The translations under genes were made by a program, and so were the position numbers. DNA of 64,000 nt. Origin: Streptomyces eurythermus (GTDB taxonomy: Bacteria > Actinomycetota > Actinomycetes > Streptomycetales > Streptomycetaceae). Positions 8,918-16,730 of the stretch are shown piece after piece. The stretch lies in assembly GCF_014649115.1 (NCBI RefSeq), contig NZ_BMSK01000013.1:237043-301042 (forward strand), given 5' to 3'. The notes under the pieces were generated by a model. The model was not told where the DNA came from, did not search any database, and saw only the letters and a program-made list of their open reading frames with translations. How positions within the stretch are numbered: the first letter of the stretch is position 1; the number at the start of each line of letters is the position of its first letter.

Positions 8918-9268
8918 ATGGCCGCAGGCCTGCAGACGATCATCTACCCGGTGAAGGACCTGGACCGCGCCAAGGCCCTGTTCGGCGCGCTGCTGGGCGT
9001 GGAGCCGTACGCGGACGAGCCGTACTACGTGGGCTACAAGGCCGCCGGCCAGGACGTCGGGCTGGACCCCAGCGGGCACGCCAAGGGCATGACCGGGCCG
9101 GTGCCGTACTGGCATGTGACGGATCTGCGGGAGCGGCTCGCGGCGCTGCTGGCGGCGGGTGCCGAGCTGCTCCAGGACGCGCAGGACGTCGGCGGCGGCC
9201 GGCTGATCGCCTTCGTGAAGGACCCCGACGGCAACCACCTGGGGCTGCTCCAGGACCCGTCGGTCTGA
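8918..9268 (+). CDS. VOC (glyoxalase/bleomycin-resistance fold) family protein
   Basis: A 116-aa single-module vicinal-oxygen-chelate protein: QTIIYPVKDLDRAKALFGALLG at the start, PYWHVTDL in the middle and FVKDPDGNHLGLLQ at the end give the paired beta-alpha-beta-beta-beta units. I chose ATG at 8918, 8 bases after GAAGGAG, over an in-frame GTG at 8909. Members bind or isomerise small molecules; the exact substrate cannot be called. The gene is followed by a MarR regulator. Confidence 0.85.
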   Translation: MAAGLQTIIYPVKDLDRAKALFGALLGVEPYADEPYYVGYKAAGQDVGLDPSGHAKGMTGPVPYWHVTDLRERLAALLAAGAELLQDAQDVGGGRLIAFVKDPDGNHLGLLQDPSV

Positions 9269-9290
9269 GTCGGGAGCACCCCCCGGACTA

Positions 9291-9304
9291 GTTGCACGCT
9301 CAAC
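9291..9304. promoter_or_regulatory. Inverted repeat, candidate MarR operator
   Basis: GTTGCACGCTCAAC has GTTG/CAAC arms around a 6-base centre, 30 bases before the MarR-family start. Its position suits an autoregulatory operator. Inferred from symmetry and position only. Confidence 0.4.
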
Positions 9305-9334
9305 GAGTGGTCGTGGCGGTGCTACCGTGCGGTT

Positions 9335-9733
9335 ATGGCAGTCAAGACGGCCGAGACCCGGCTGGAGGAACGCTGGCGGGACATCCTCGCCGTGCACGCG
9401 CGCACGATGTGCGAGATCGACCGCGTCCTGCACCCGTACGGGCTGGGCGCCAGCGACTTCGAGGTGCTGGACCTGCTGGCCACCGAGCCGCCCGAGCAGG
9501 GCGAGCAGTGCCGGGTGCAGAACCTGGTCGGCCGCGTGCACCTCAGCCAGAGCGCGCTGTCCCGGCTGATCGGCCGGCTGGAGAAGGACGGCCTGGTGGA
9601 ACGCTCGGTGTGCGCGGAGGACCGACGCGGGGTGTGGGTCGCCCTCACCCCCAAGGGCCGCATCCTGCACGCCGAGGTGCTCCCGCTTCAGCGGGCGGTA
9701 CTGCGGCGCATGCTGACCGGGCAGGAACTCTAG
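9335..9733 (+). CDS. MarR-family transcriptional regulator
   Basis: A 132-aa winged-helix regulator. The DNA-recognition region reads CRVQNLVGRVHLSQSALSRL, then IGRLEKDGLVERS and the wing CAEDRRGVWVALTPKG, which is the MarR signature. Helix 1 carries EERWRDILAVHAR. It is likely a homodimer that represses itself and a neighbour in response to a phenolic or oxidant ligand; a GTTG-N6-CAAC repeat lies in its promoter. A bidirectional hairpin follows the stop. Confidence 0.9.
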   Translation: MAVKTAETRLEERWRDILAVHARTMCEIDRVLHPYGLGASDFEVLDLLATEPPEQGEQCRVQNLVGRVHLSQSALSRLIGRLEKDGLVERSVCAEDRRGVWVALTPKGRILHAEVLPLQRAVLRRMLTGQEL

Positions 9734-9769
9734 AGCGACCGGCCCTGCCGGAGGACCGGTCGAGTACCG

Positions 9770-9809
9770 CCGCGGTCGCCGCCGGGGCGGTGCCCGGCGG
9801 CGACCGCGG
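9770..9809. terminator. Bidirectional hairpin terminator
   Basis: A perfect 14-bp stem (CCGCGGTCGCCGCC with its complement) and a 12-base loop lie between the convergent MarR and SseB-like genes. Confidence 0.75.
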
Positions 9810-9840
9810 GAGGTGGTCCGCGGGTCGGCGGGTTCGTCGC

Positions 9841-10239
9841 TCAGCGGGCCAGCAGCGTGCGGACTCCCTGTGACGTGAGCGTCAGGGCGTGGGAGGAGCT
9901 GCCGTCGATGGCGAGGGACAGGTTCTCGTCGGGCCACTGCGCGGCGAGCGCGCCGAGCGGGATCAGACGGTAGCGCGAGACGAAGGGCAGCAGATCGGCC
10001 ATCTCGCCCTCCGTGGTGAACACCGGGACGACCGCGTCGCCACCGGGCTGTTCCAGGACGGGCAGCGCCACCGTCGTGGCGTCGGCGCCCTCTCCGTCCA
10101 GCGCGTCGTCCGGCACCGGGACGAGTACGTCACTGTGGGCGAGGGTGTCCAGGGCGGCCTGGTCCTCGGCGTTCACGGTCAGCGCGTCCAGCGCCTGCTG
10201 GGCCGGCGTCGGCGGGTCGGCGTGTGCGGGTGTCTCCAT
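9841..10239 (-). CDS. SseB-like domain protein
   Basis: A 132-aa protein with an SseB N-terminal-type fold: TPAQQALDAL, a DVLVPVPDD strand, then VVPVFTTEGEMADLL and RYRLIPLGALAAQWP. Such actinobacterial proteins are of unknown function, sometimes linked to type VII secretion loci. I chose the ATG at 10239 rather than the 10425 start, because the extra N-terminus is proline/histidine-rich and is encoded by a short-repeat tract that looks intergenic. No signal peptide or membrane segment. Confidence 0.65.
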   Translation of the reverse strand: METPAHADPPTPAQQALDALTVNAEDQAALDTLAHSDVLVPVPDDALDGEGADATTVALPVLEQPGGDAVVPVFTTEGEMADLLPFVSRYRLIPLGALAAQWPDENLSLAIDGSSSHALTLTSQGVRTLLAR

Positions 10240-10344
10240 GGCTGGTCCCCAGGTTCGACGGTCGTACGGGCTGCCGGGACGGCTCGGCGCCCCGGGCGTG
10301 CTCCCGCCTCGCGTACCCGGTGGGGTGCGGGGCATGCGTACGCG

Positions 10345-10400
10345 GCACATGTGGATCCCCGGCACATGGATTGCCCGCACATGGGTCGCGGGTCGTGGGA
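10345..10400. repeat. Short tandem repeat (GCACATG units, about 16 bp)
   Basis: GCACATG followed by T/G and G occurs at 10345, 10362 and 10377, with spacings of 17 and 15 bases, and degenerate echoes on both sides. It fills part of the gap between the NCS1 permease and the SseB-like gene (10240-10467), which otherwise shows no gene. The core is the reverse complement of the CATGTGC core in the 34.75 kb repeat. Confidence 0.6.
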
Positions 10401-10467
10401 TGTGTGTGGGCCGAGCACCGGGCACGGGCCGTCTCCGTCGGGGGGAGTCGTCGGCAAGGCCCGGGGC

Positions 10468-11973
10468 TCACGGGCGTGGGAGTTCCTCGCGGGCCGGGCC
10501 GGCTGCCCCCGCCTCCTGGTGCCGTATCCGGGTCCTGGTCGTCGACAGCGTGCCGAGGAAGGCGAGGACCAGGGCGACGAGGACGCCCAGGTTGGCGTAC
10601 GCCCAGGGGCCGGTGCGGCCGCCGAGGCCGAGCGGCGTCAGTAGATAGCCCTGCCAGGTCAGCCAGTGCGCGGCGGTGTTGGTGACCAGGCCCCAGCCGA
10701 CGGCGGTGGCGGCGACGGTGACGCACAGCGGGAGGAGGGGTACGTCGCCGTAGCGGCCGTGCGGGCGGTACAGGTCGGCTTCGTCGTAGTCGCGGCGGCG
10801 CAGCGCCAGATCGGCGAGCATGACGCCGGCCCAGGCCGCGATGGGCACGCCGAGTGTGGTGAGGAAACCCATGAACTGGCCGAGGAAGTTGTCGGCGTAG
10901 AACACGATGTAGACCGAGCCGGCGATCATCAGAACGCCGTCGAGGAGGGCGGCCAGGTAGCGGGGTGCCCGCAGACCGGCCGAGAGGAGGGCCAGGCCGG
11001 AGGAGTAGATGTCGAGGACGGCGCCGCCGACCAGGCCGAGGACGGCGACCACGGCGAACGGCACCAGGAACCAGGCCGGCAGGAGGGTGGCCAGCGCCCC
11101 GATCGGGTCGGCCGCGATCGCCCGGTTCAGCTCCGGGGCGGACCCGGCCAGCAGCAGGCCGAAGACCAGCAGCACCAGCGGGGCCAGACAGGCGCCGAAC
11201 GTGGTCCAGCCGATGACTCCCCGGCTGGAGGAGTCCCGGGGCAGATAGCGGGAGTAGTCGGCGGCGGCGTTGACCCAGCCGAGGCCGAAGCCGGTCATCA
11301 TGAACACCAGCGCGCCGATGAACCGCTGGGCGGAACCGGCCGGGAGGGCGTCGACCGCGCTCCAGTGGATCCGGTCGGCGACGAGAACGACGTAGACGAT
11401 CGTGAGGACGCCCGTGACCAGGGTGATCCAGGTCTGCAGCCGCATGATCAGGTCGAAGCCCAGGACTCCGCCGGCGACGGTCAGCGCGGCCACCACCATC
11501 AGGGCGGCGGCCTTGGTGCCGGTGCCGCCGCCCCAGCCGAGGGCGCCGAGGACGGTGGCGGTGGCCATCGTCGCGAGCGCGGTGAGGACGGTCTCCCAGC
11601 CGACGGTGAGCATCCAGGAGACGACGGCCGGCAGCCGGTTGCCGCGCACGCCGTACGCGGCCCTGCTGAGCACCATGGTCGGGGCCGAGCCGCGCTTGCC
11701 GGCGACCGCGACGAAGCCGCACAGCAGGAACGACACGACGATGCCGAGCGCGCCGGCGGCGAGGGCCTGCGGGAAGGAGATGCCGAAGCCGAACGCGAAC
11801 GCGCCGTAGCCGAGGCCGAGGACGGAGACGTTGGCCCCGAACCAGGGCCAGAACAGGGTGCGCGGGGTGCCCTTGCGTTCCGCGTCCTCGATCACGTCGA
11901 GGCCGCGCGTCTCCACCCGCAGGGGGTGGCCGGCGGACGCCCCGTCCGGGGCGTCGTGCGGATGGGCCGTCAC
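10468..11973 (-). CDS. NCS1-family nucleobase/cation symporter (cytosine/purine permease)
   Basis: A 501-aa inner-membrane permease with about 12 hydrophobic segments. The NCS1 family is indicated by the N-terminal RTLFWPWFGANVSVLGLGYG, the central GWVNAAADYSRYLP motif after TM6, and the overall length. Likely substrates are cytosine, purines, allantoin or hydantoins. The GTG start at 11973 has GGAGG five bases upstream. The C-terminus (after about 470) is a charged cytosolic tail. The gene is followed by a repeat tract and preceded, in the same direction, by an AraC regulator that could control it. Confidence 0.9.
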   Translation of the reverse strand: MTAHPHDAPDGASAGHPLRVETRGLDVIEDAERKGTPRTLFWPWFGANVSVLGLGYGAFAFGFGISFPQALAAGALGIVVSFLLCGFVAVAGKRGSAPTMVLSRAAYGVRGNRLPAVVSWMLTVGWETVLTALATMATATVLGALGWGGGTGTKAAALMVVAALTVAGGVLGFDLIMRLQTWITLVTGVLTIVYVVLVADRIHWSAVDALPAGSAQRFIGALVFMMTGFGLGWVNAAADYSRYLPRDSSSRGVIGWTTFGACLAPLVLLVFGLLLAGSAPELNRAIAADPIGALATLLPAWFLVPFAVVAVLGLVGGAVLDIYSSGLALLSAGLRAPRYLAALLDGVLMIAGSVYIVFYADNFLGQFMGFLTTLGVPIAAWAGVMLADLALRRRDYDEADLYRPHGRYGDVPLLPLCVTVAATAVGWGLVTNTAAHWLTWQGYLLTPLGLGGRTGPWAYANLGVLVALVLAFLGTLSTTRTRIRHQEAGAAGPAREELPRP

Positions 11974-12035
11974 CGAGCCTCCTGCCCTGCCTGCCCTGAT
12001 GTGTGCGTCACGCTAGGTCGCGGCGCGGAGAGCGG

Positions 12036-12953
12036 TCAAGGTTCCTGGTGGAGTGCCGCTGCCCAGGCGGTGGGGGCGAGGCCGGTCTGGCGTCGGAAGA
12101 AGGTGGTGAAGTTGCCGGCGTCGGGGAAGCCGAGGCGGTGTGCGCAGGTGCCGGCCGGCAGCCCGCTGTGGGCGAGCAGCCGTTTCGCTTCGAGCAGGAT
12201 GCGCTGGTCGAGGAAGGCCTTGGCGCCGTGTCCGGTGGCGGCGCGGGTGGCGCGGGTCAGGGTCCGCACGTCGTAGCCGAGTGCCCGCGCGTAGTCGGCC
12301 ACGCGGTGCCGGTGGGGGAAGTGTTCCTCGACCTCGGCCCGGTAGGCGTGGAACACCTCGAGGTGCCGGCTGACGGGCGCGCCGGGGGCGGGCGGTGCGG
12401 ATGTCCCGGGCAGGACGCGCAGGAGCAGGGCCGCCAGCAGATGGGAGAGCACCGCGGAGGAGGCCAGGCGCGGGCGGCGCACCGCCGCCCGGTACTCGTC
12501 ACCGAGGTGGCCGGCGGCCGGCACCGCGAGCCGGAGGATCTCGGGCGGCAGGCGCCAGCAGGTGGATGAGGTGGCCTCGCGGGCTTCGAGCGCGGGGTCG
12601 GGCAGGAAGCCGGGCTGGAAGAGGATCAGGGGGCCGTCGAGGCGCTCGACGTCGCTCCAGCGGTGCACCGTGCCGGGCCTGATCCACACGACGCTGCCCT
12701 CGCGCAGTTCGTGGTGGCGGAAGTCCGCTTCGTGCGCGCCGCTTCCCTCGGTGATCAGGGCGAGGACGTGGAAGTCGGGGCGTTGGAGCCGGGTGCGTCG
12801 TCGTTCGGTGTCGGTCTCGCGCAGCCCGGCGAAGCTGAGGACCTCCACGCCGTAGGCGGCTCCGACCGGCGGGAGGTAGCGCAGTTGCCGCACGGCGGGG
12901 TGTCCGTTTTCCACAAGGGGTCGGTCTCTTTTCACGAAGACGGAGTCTGCCAC
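12036..12953 (-). CDS. AraC-family transcriptional regulator
   Basis: A 305-aa regulator: an N-terminal cupin sensor (about 40-110; HELREGSVVWIRPGTVHRW), a helical dimerisation linker, and a C-terminal AraC double HTH (about 200-300; RVADYARALGYDVRTLTRATRA, KAFLDQRILLEAKRLLAHS, HRLGFPDAGNFTTFFRRQTG). The cupin suggests direct small-molecule sensing. It precedes the NCS1 permease on the same strand by 62 bases and may regulate it or the divergent hydrolase. A GTG at 12953 is taken as start; no strong RBS is visible. Confidence 0.9.
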   Translation of the reverse strand: MADSVFVKRDRPLVENGHPAVRQLRYLPPVGAAYGVEVLSFAGLRETDTERRRTRLQRPDFHVLALITEGSGAHEADFRHHELREGSVVWIRPGTVHRWSDVERLDGPLILFQPGFLPDPALEAREATSSTCWRLPPEILRLAVPAAGHLGDEYRAAVRRPRLASSAVLSHLLAALLLRVLPGTSAPPAPGAPVSRHLEVFHAYRAEVEEHFPHRHRVADYARALGYDVRTLTRATRAATGHGAKAFLDQRILLEAKRLLAHSGLPAGTCAHRLGFPDAGNFTTFFRRQTGLAPTAWAAALHQEP

Positions 12954-13056
12954 CGGCCTAGCGTTTCTCCCGTGCCCGGAGGCGGGTGCACGGCATGACC
13001 CGGCGCGTGTGCCACCGGAGCGCCGACGCCTGCCGCGATACGGAGGAGACGTGGAA

Positions 13057-13854
13057 ATGCCGGAAAGTACAAGGGCCGTGGCCGTCGCGGGCGGATCGGT
13101 GACGGTCCGGACCGGGGGCGGGGGCGGCGGGCCCGCGCTGGTGTTCGCGCACTACTGGGGCGGTTCCGCCGCCACGTGGGACGCGGTGGTCCGGCGGCTG
13201 CCGCCCGGGCAGACGGTCCGGTTCGATCAGCGCGGCTGGGGCACCTCGCGGGAGCTGCCGGGACCGTACGACCTGGAGCGGCTCGCCGACGATCTCGCGC
13301 GGGTGGCCGAGGAGTGCGTCACGGGCCCGTTCGTCCTCGTGGGCCACTCGATGGGCGGCAAGGTCGCCCAGCTGGTCGCGGCCCGGCGTCCGGCGGGGCT
13401 GGCCGGCGTGTTCCTGGTCGCGCCCGCTCCCCCACGGCCGCCGGCGGCCGTCACGGAGGCATACCGGGAGGCCCTGTCCCACGCCTACGACTCGCCCGAG
13501 TCCGTCGGCCACGCCGTGGACCGGGTCCTGACGGCCGGGCCGCTGCCCGGGCCGGCGCGGGAGGCGGTCGTACGGGACAGCCTGGCGGCGTCCGCCGGGG
13601 CCCGCACGGAGTGGCCGCTGCGGGGCATCGCCCAGGACATCACCGAGGCGGCCCGGCGCATCGAGGTCCCGGTGGCCGTGCTGGCGGGCAGGCAGGACAG
13701 GGTGGAGCCGCCCGCCGTACTGCGCGCGTGCCTGCTGCCCTGCGTTCCGCACGCCACGCTGACCACCGTTCCGGGCGGGCACCTGCTGCCACTGGAGGCT
13801 CCGGAGGCGGTCGCCGGGGCCTTGGCCGGCTTCCTCGCGGGCCTGCGCGGCTGA
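13057..13854 (+). CDS. Alpha/beta hydrolase
   Basis: A 265-aa cytosolic hydrolase with the oxyanion FAHYWGG, a nucleophile elbow GHSMGG (Ser), the acid region AGRQDRVEPP and the catalytic His in PGGHLLPLEAP. The ATG at 13057 has GGAGGAG nine bases upstream. It is divergent from the AraC gene with about 100 bases between them and may be an AraC target. The substrate is unknown; the fold covers esterases, lactonases and dehalogenases. Confidence 0.88.
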   Translation: MPESTRAVAVAGGSVTVRTGGGGGGPALVFAHYWGGSAATWDAVVRRLPPGQTVRFDQRGWGTSRELPGPYDLERLADDLARVAEECVTGPFVLVGHSMGGKVAQLVAARRPAGLAGVFLVAPAPPRPPAAVTEAYREALSHAYDSPESVGHAVDRVLTAGPLPGPAREAVVRDSLAASAGARTEWPLRGIAQDITEAARRIEVPVAVLAGRQDRVEPPAVLRACLLPCVPHATLTTVPGGHLLPLEAPEAVAGALAGFLAGLRG

Positions 13855-14050
13855 GAACGGCCGCAGGCCGCTCTGCTGGGGACGGCCGCGATCCTGCCCA
13901 GATGAGGACGCCGCGGGCCCGCTCGGCCGAGAACGGCCGCGAGCCTGCTCCGCTGAGAACGGCCGCGGGCCCGCTCCGCCGGGAACGGCCGCGGGCCTGC
14001 TGGGCTGAGGACGACCGCGGACCCGATCCGCTGAGGACGGCCGCCGCACG
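13851..14050. repeat. Minisatellite-like tandem repeat, 26-bp period, about 8 degenerate copies
   Basis: Units resemble CTGAGAACGGCCGCGGGC followed by CCGCTCCG. Copies follow each other every 25-26 bases from the end of the hydrolase gene to just before the DUF2795 stop. Each copy begins CTGAG/CCGGG-AACGGCCGC. The repeat fills the whole convergent intergenic region; no gene is seen in it. Open frames through it are repeat artefacts. Confidence 0.8.
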
Positions 14051-14076
14051 TCCCGTACAGCCGTCCCCGGGCCGGT

Positions 14077-14400
14077 TCAGCGGTCGAACTCCTCGTGGAT
14101 GGGTGTCTTGGGCTCTTCCCGCAGGTGCTGGGAGAGGCCCGGCTTGCCGCCGCGCCGCGCCTGTCCGGCCCGTTGGCCGGCGTCGAGTCCGAGATCGGAG
14201 TCCGGGTCCACCCGGACCGACCTCGCGACCTCGGCGCGGCCGGTGTATTCCTCGGCGGGCATGCCACGCAGGGCCTTGACGACCTCCTCCGTGGCTCCGG
14301 CCTGCCGGGCGGCCGAGATCAGCTGCTCCTTGCCGGCCGGGTAGGTCACGTCCTTCAGGGCGTCCAGCACCTCCGGGACGCTGGTGTGTGCCGTGCTCAT
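14077..14400 (-). CDS. DUF2795 domain protein
   Basis: A 107-aa cytosolic protein. Residues 8-62 match DUF2795 (VLDALKDVTYPAGKEQLI, GATEEVVKALRGMPAEEY), a small helical domain frequent in actinobacteria and of unknown function. A charged disordered tail follows, ending EEFDR. It lies 9 bases after the 47-aa acidic protein, with GGGAGG as RBS, so the two form an operon. A second DUF2795 gene is divergent at 14727, next to a sigma-B-type promoter, suggesting a stress role. Confidence 0.82.
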   Translation of the reverse strand: MSTAHTSVPEVLDALKDVTYPAGKEQLISAARQAGATEEVVKALRGMPAEEYTGRAEVARSVRVDPDSDLGLDAGQRAGQARRGGKPGLSQHLREEPKTPIHEEFDR

Positions 14401-14409
14401 GACGCCTCC

Positions 14410-14553
14410 CTACGCGTCGTCCTCCTCGTCCGGGGTCTCCTCGGCGGTGTTCTCCCCCTCCGCCTGGGAGGGGGTGGTGCGGGCCGGCTGCTCCGTGTCC
14501 GGGGCGTCCGTCTCGCGCTCGCCCTCGGCCTGCGATGGGGTGTTCTCGCTCAT
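14410..14553 (-). CDS. Small acidic disordered protein with repeated TPSQAEGE motif
   Basis: A 47-aa reading frame, ATG to TAG, preceded by GAGAGGAC. It contains TPSQAEGE twice (about residues 5-12 and 28-35) and ends EETPDEEDDA. Composition is almost entirely Glu, Asp, Thr, Ser, Pro, Gln and Ala, so it should be unfolded. It is first in a two-gene unit with the DUF2795 gene. I know of no assigned function; such proteins may act as hydration or chaperone-like stress proteins, which is speculation. Confidence 0.65.
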   Translation of the reverse strand: MSENTPSQAEGERETDAPDTEQPARTTPSQAEGENTAEETPDEEDDA

Positions 14554-14640
14554 CGGGTCCTCTCATCCGCGGTCCCGTACCTGCTTCCGGAACCGTCGGG
14601 TACCCGCGCGCGGCTCGGCCCACCACCAACCGGAATCTTT

Positions 14641-14665
14641 GAATCCGCTTCCGTGGGATGGGTAC
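14641..14665 (+). promoter_or_regulatory. Sigma-B-type (general stress) promoter
   Basis: GAAT (14641-14644), a 15-base spacer and GGGTAC (14660-14665) match the Streptomyces sigma-B consensus GNNT-N14-16-GGGTAC/T. It lies 61 bases before the 64-aa DUF2795 gene. A second GGGTACCC at 14598 is symmetric and could serve the opposite strand, but no good -35 is at the right distance there. Confidence 0.6.
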
Positions 14666-14726
14666 CTGAGCAGTCCCGGCGCTCCCTTCGCGCCGGTCGA
14701 TCACCGACTCACTGCCAGGAGGAACC

Positions 14727-14921
14727 ATGGCGGGCATCACCCCACCTGACCTGCAGAAAGCGCTGCACGGCGTGGAGTACCCGGCCGGTACCGACGACCT
14801 TCGGAAGGCGGCCGAGAAGAACCACGCGCCGAAGGAGATCACGGAGCGGATCTCCCACCTCGGGAAGAAGAAGTTCGAGAACCCCGCCGAGGTCAGCAAG
14901 GCCGTCTTCCGGAACGAGTGA
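14727..14921 (+). CDS. Short DUF2795 domain protein
   Basis: A 64-aa protein consisting of the domain alone: DLQKALHGVEYPAGTDDLRKAA, then PKEITERISHLGKKKFENPAEVSKAV. It is clearly paralogous to the divergent DUF2795 gene (same PAGxxxL turn). AGGAGGA precedes the ATG. The sigma-B-like promoter upstream suggests induction by osmotic or oxidative stress. Function of the family is unknown. Confidence 0.8.
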   Translation: MAGITPPDLQKALHGVEYPAGTDDLRKAAEKNHAPKEITERISHLGKKKFENPAEVSKAVFRNE

Positions 14922-15035
14922 CGGCGCACGGCCCGGCGGTGCCGGAACACGGTGCGCGACGGCCGGCCGTCCGGGCCCGGCCGCCGCGCACGCCGTCACG
15001 GGGTCACGTGACGAGCAGGGCGTCCGGTCACTCGG

Positions 15036-16730
15036 TCACCGCCGGACGGTGGGCAGGCCGAGGGCGACCGGCCCCGGGGCGCCGGCTCCGCGCTTGCAGG
15101 AGTCGTGGCAGTCCTTCTCCAGGCTGCAGCACAGCGAACAGACCGGGCCCTGGTGGAAGGGGCAGCCGGCCATGTCGGGGCGTTCGAAGCCGGTCGCGCA
15201 GACCGAGCAGGTCAGTACGGCGGCCGAGGGCAGCCCGTCCGCGCCGAGCAGCGGCTCGTCCAGGAGGTCGGGGCGGGCGAGGTAGTAGCGGCCCTTGGTG
15301 AGCACCGCGAACAGCGGTGAGAGCGCCATGGCGAGGAACAGCGCGATGAACGGTGAGAACGCCTTGCCATAGGCGCCGAACGCCTCGAAGTAGGCGGCGA
15401 TGGAGACTGCGGAGGCGATCAGCATCGAGCCGAAGCCCACCGGGTTGAAGTGGTGCAGATGGGCCCGTTTGAACTCGATGTACGACGGACTGAGCCCGAG
15501 CGGCTTGTTGACGATCAGGTCGGCGACGACCGCGCCGATCCAGGCGATGGCCACGTTGGAGTAGAAGCCGAGCACGGTGTTGAGGAAGCCGAAGACCCCG
15601 CCCTCCATCAACGCGAGCGCTATGCCGACATTGAGGAAGATGTAGACGACGCGGCCCGGGTGACGGTGTGTCAGACGGGAGAAGAAGTTCGACCAGGACA
15701 GCGAACCGGAGTACGCGTTGGTCGAGTTGATCTTTATCTGGGAGAGGATGACGAAGAAGGTCGCCAGGCCCAGGGCGACCGGCGCCGCGAACGTGCCGAA
15801 CCCGTGGACGTACTGCCGGATCGGCTCGTCGGCCTTGCCGAGTCCCGCGCCGCCGGCGACGCAGAAGGCCAGGAAGGCGCCCCCGATCTGCTTCAGCGCC
15901 CCGAGGACCACCCAGCCCGGTCCGGCACCCAGCACGGCGGTCCACCAACGCCTGCCGTTCCGCTGGGTCTTGTCCGGCATGAACCGCAGATAGTCGACCT
16001 GCTCGCCGATCTGCGCGATGAGCGACAGCGCGACGCCCGCGCCCGCCCCTACCCCGAGCGCACTGAGGGTAGAGCCCGTGGGTGAGTTGCCCGCGAAGTG
16101 GGTGAACTCCGAGAACTTCCCCGGGTCCTGGATCGCGATGGACACGAACGGGGCGACCATCAGCACCAGCCAGACCGGCTGCGTCCACACCTGCATCTTC
16201 GACAGCGCGGTCATGCCGTAGACCACCAGCGGAAGGATGACCAGTGAGCAGACGACGTACCCGATGGCGAGCGGGATGTGCAGGCCGAGTTCCAGCGCCT
16301 GCGCCATGATGGAGCCTTCGAGGGCGAAGAAGATGAAGGTGAAGCTCGCGTAGATCACCGAGGTGAGCGTCGACCCGAGGTATCCGAATCCCGCGCCCCG
16401 GGTCAGCAGGTCCATGTCGATGGAGTACTTCGCCGAGTAGTACGCGATGGGAACACCGGTCAGGAAGATGACCACCGCGGCGGTCAGGATCGCCACCAGG
16501 GCGCTGGAGAAGCCGTGCGCGACGGCGATCGAGCCGCCGATGGCGAAGTCCGCGAGGTAGGCGATGCCGCCGAGGGCGGTGGTGGCGACGACGTACGGCG
16601 TCCAGCGGCGGAAGGACTTGGGCGCGTAGCGCAGCGAGTAGTCCTCCAGCGTGTCGTTCCGCGTCCAGCCGTTGTACGTACGGCTGCCGGGCTGGGCCGG
16701 TGGCGCTTGGCTGTCGACGATGTCCGTCAC
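15036..16730 (-). CDS. NCS1-family permease with C-terminal eight-cysteine domain
   Basis: A 564-aa protein from GTG at 16730 (AGGGGAG upstream). Residues 40-480 form a 12-TM NCS1 symporter (purine, cytosine or allantoin family). A cytosolic C-terminal module (about 506-548) reads LTCSVCATGF ... MAGCPFHQG ... VCSLCCSLEKDCHDSCKRG and has cysteines at 508, 511, 523, 531, 534, 535, 541 and 545. From memory, the same module occurs between an NCS1 permease domain and a histidine kinase or cyclase in some proteobacterial hybrid sensors; here no kinase follows. The cysteines probably bind zinc or an Fe-S cluster. It may couple transport to redox or metal state. Confidence 0.85.
   Translation of the reverse strand: MTDIVDSQAPPAQPGSRTYNGWTRNDTLEDYSLRYAPKSFRRWTPYVVATTALGGIAYLADFAIGGSIAVAHGFSSALVAILTAAVVIFLTGVPIAYYSAKYSIDMDLLTRGAGFGYLGSTLTSVIYASFTFIFFALEGSIMAQALELGLHIPLAIGYVVCSLVILPLVVYGMTALSKMQVWTQPVWLVLMVAPFVSIAIQDPGKFSEFTHFAGNSPTGSTLSALGVGAGAGVALSLIAQIGEQVDYLRFMPDKTQRNGRRWWTAVLGAGPGWVVLGALKQIGGAFLAFCVAGGAGLGKADEPIRQYVHGFGTFAAPVALGLATFFVILSQIKINSTNAYSGSLSWSNFFSRLTHRHPGRVVYIFLNVGIALALMEGGVFGFLNTVLGFYSNVAIAWIGAVVADLIVNKPLGLSPSYIEFKRAHLHHFNPVGFGSMLIASAVSIAAYFEAFGAYGKAFSPFIALFLAMALSPLFAVLTKGRYYLARPDLLDEPLLGADGLPSAAVLTCSVCATGFERPDMAGCPFHQGPVCSLCCSLEKDCHDSCKRGAGAPGPVALGLPTVRR

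Noticed and set aside
10240..10425. Longer N-terminus for the SseB-like protein
   Set aside because: The extra 62 residues come from a short-repeat tract, are Pro/His/Arg-rich and precede a better start at 10239.
10666..12276. 536-codon plus-strand frame opposite the NCS1 permease
   Set aside because: Composition is almost only Gly, Asp, Glu, Gln and Ala, typical of the reverse of a membrane protein; the permease family is clear.
13851..14050. Possible CRISPR array in the 26-bp repeats
   Set aside because: Copies are directly tandem without spacers and are degenerate; there are no cas genes nearby.
14598..14605. Second sigma-B promoter toward the acidic-protein gene
   Set aside because: GGGTACCC is present but no GNNT lies 14-16 bases upstream on that strand, so I did not call it.
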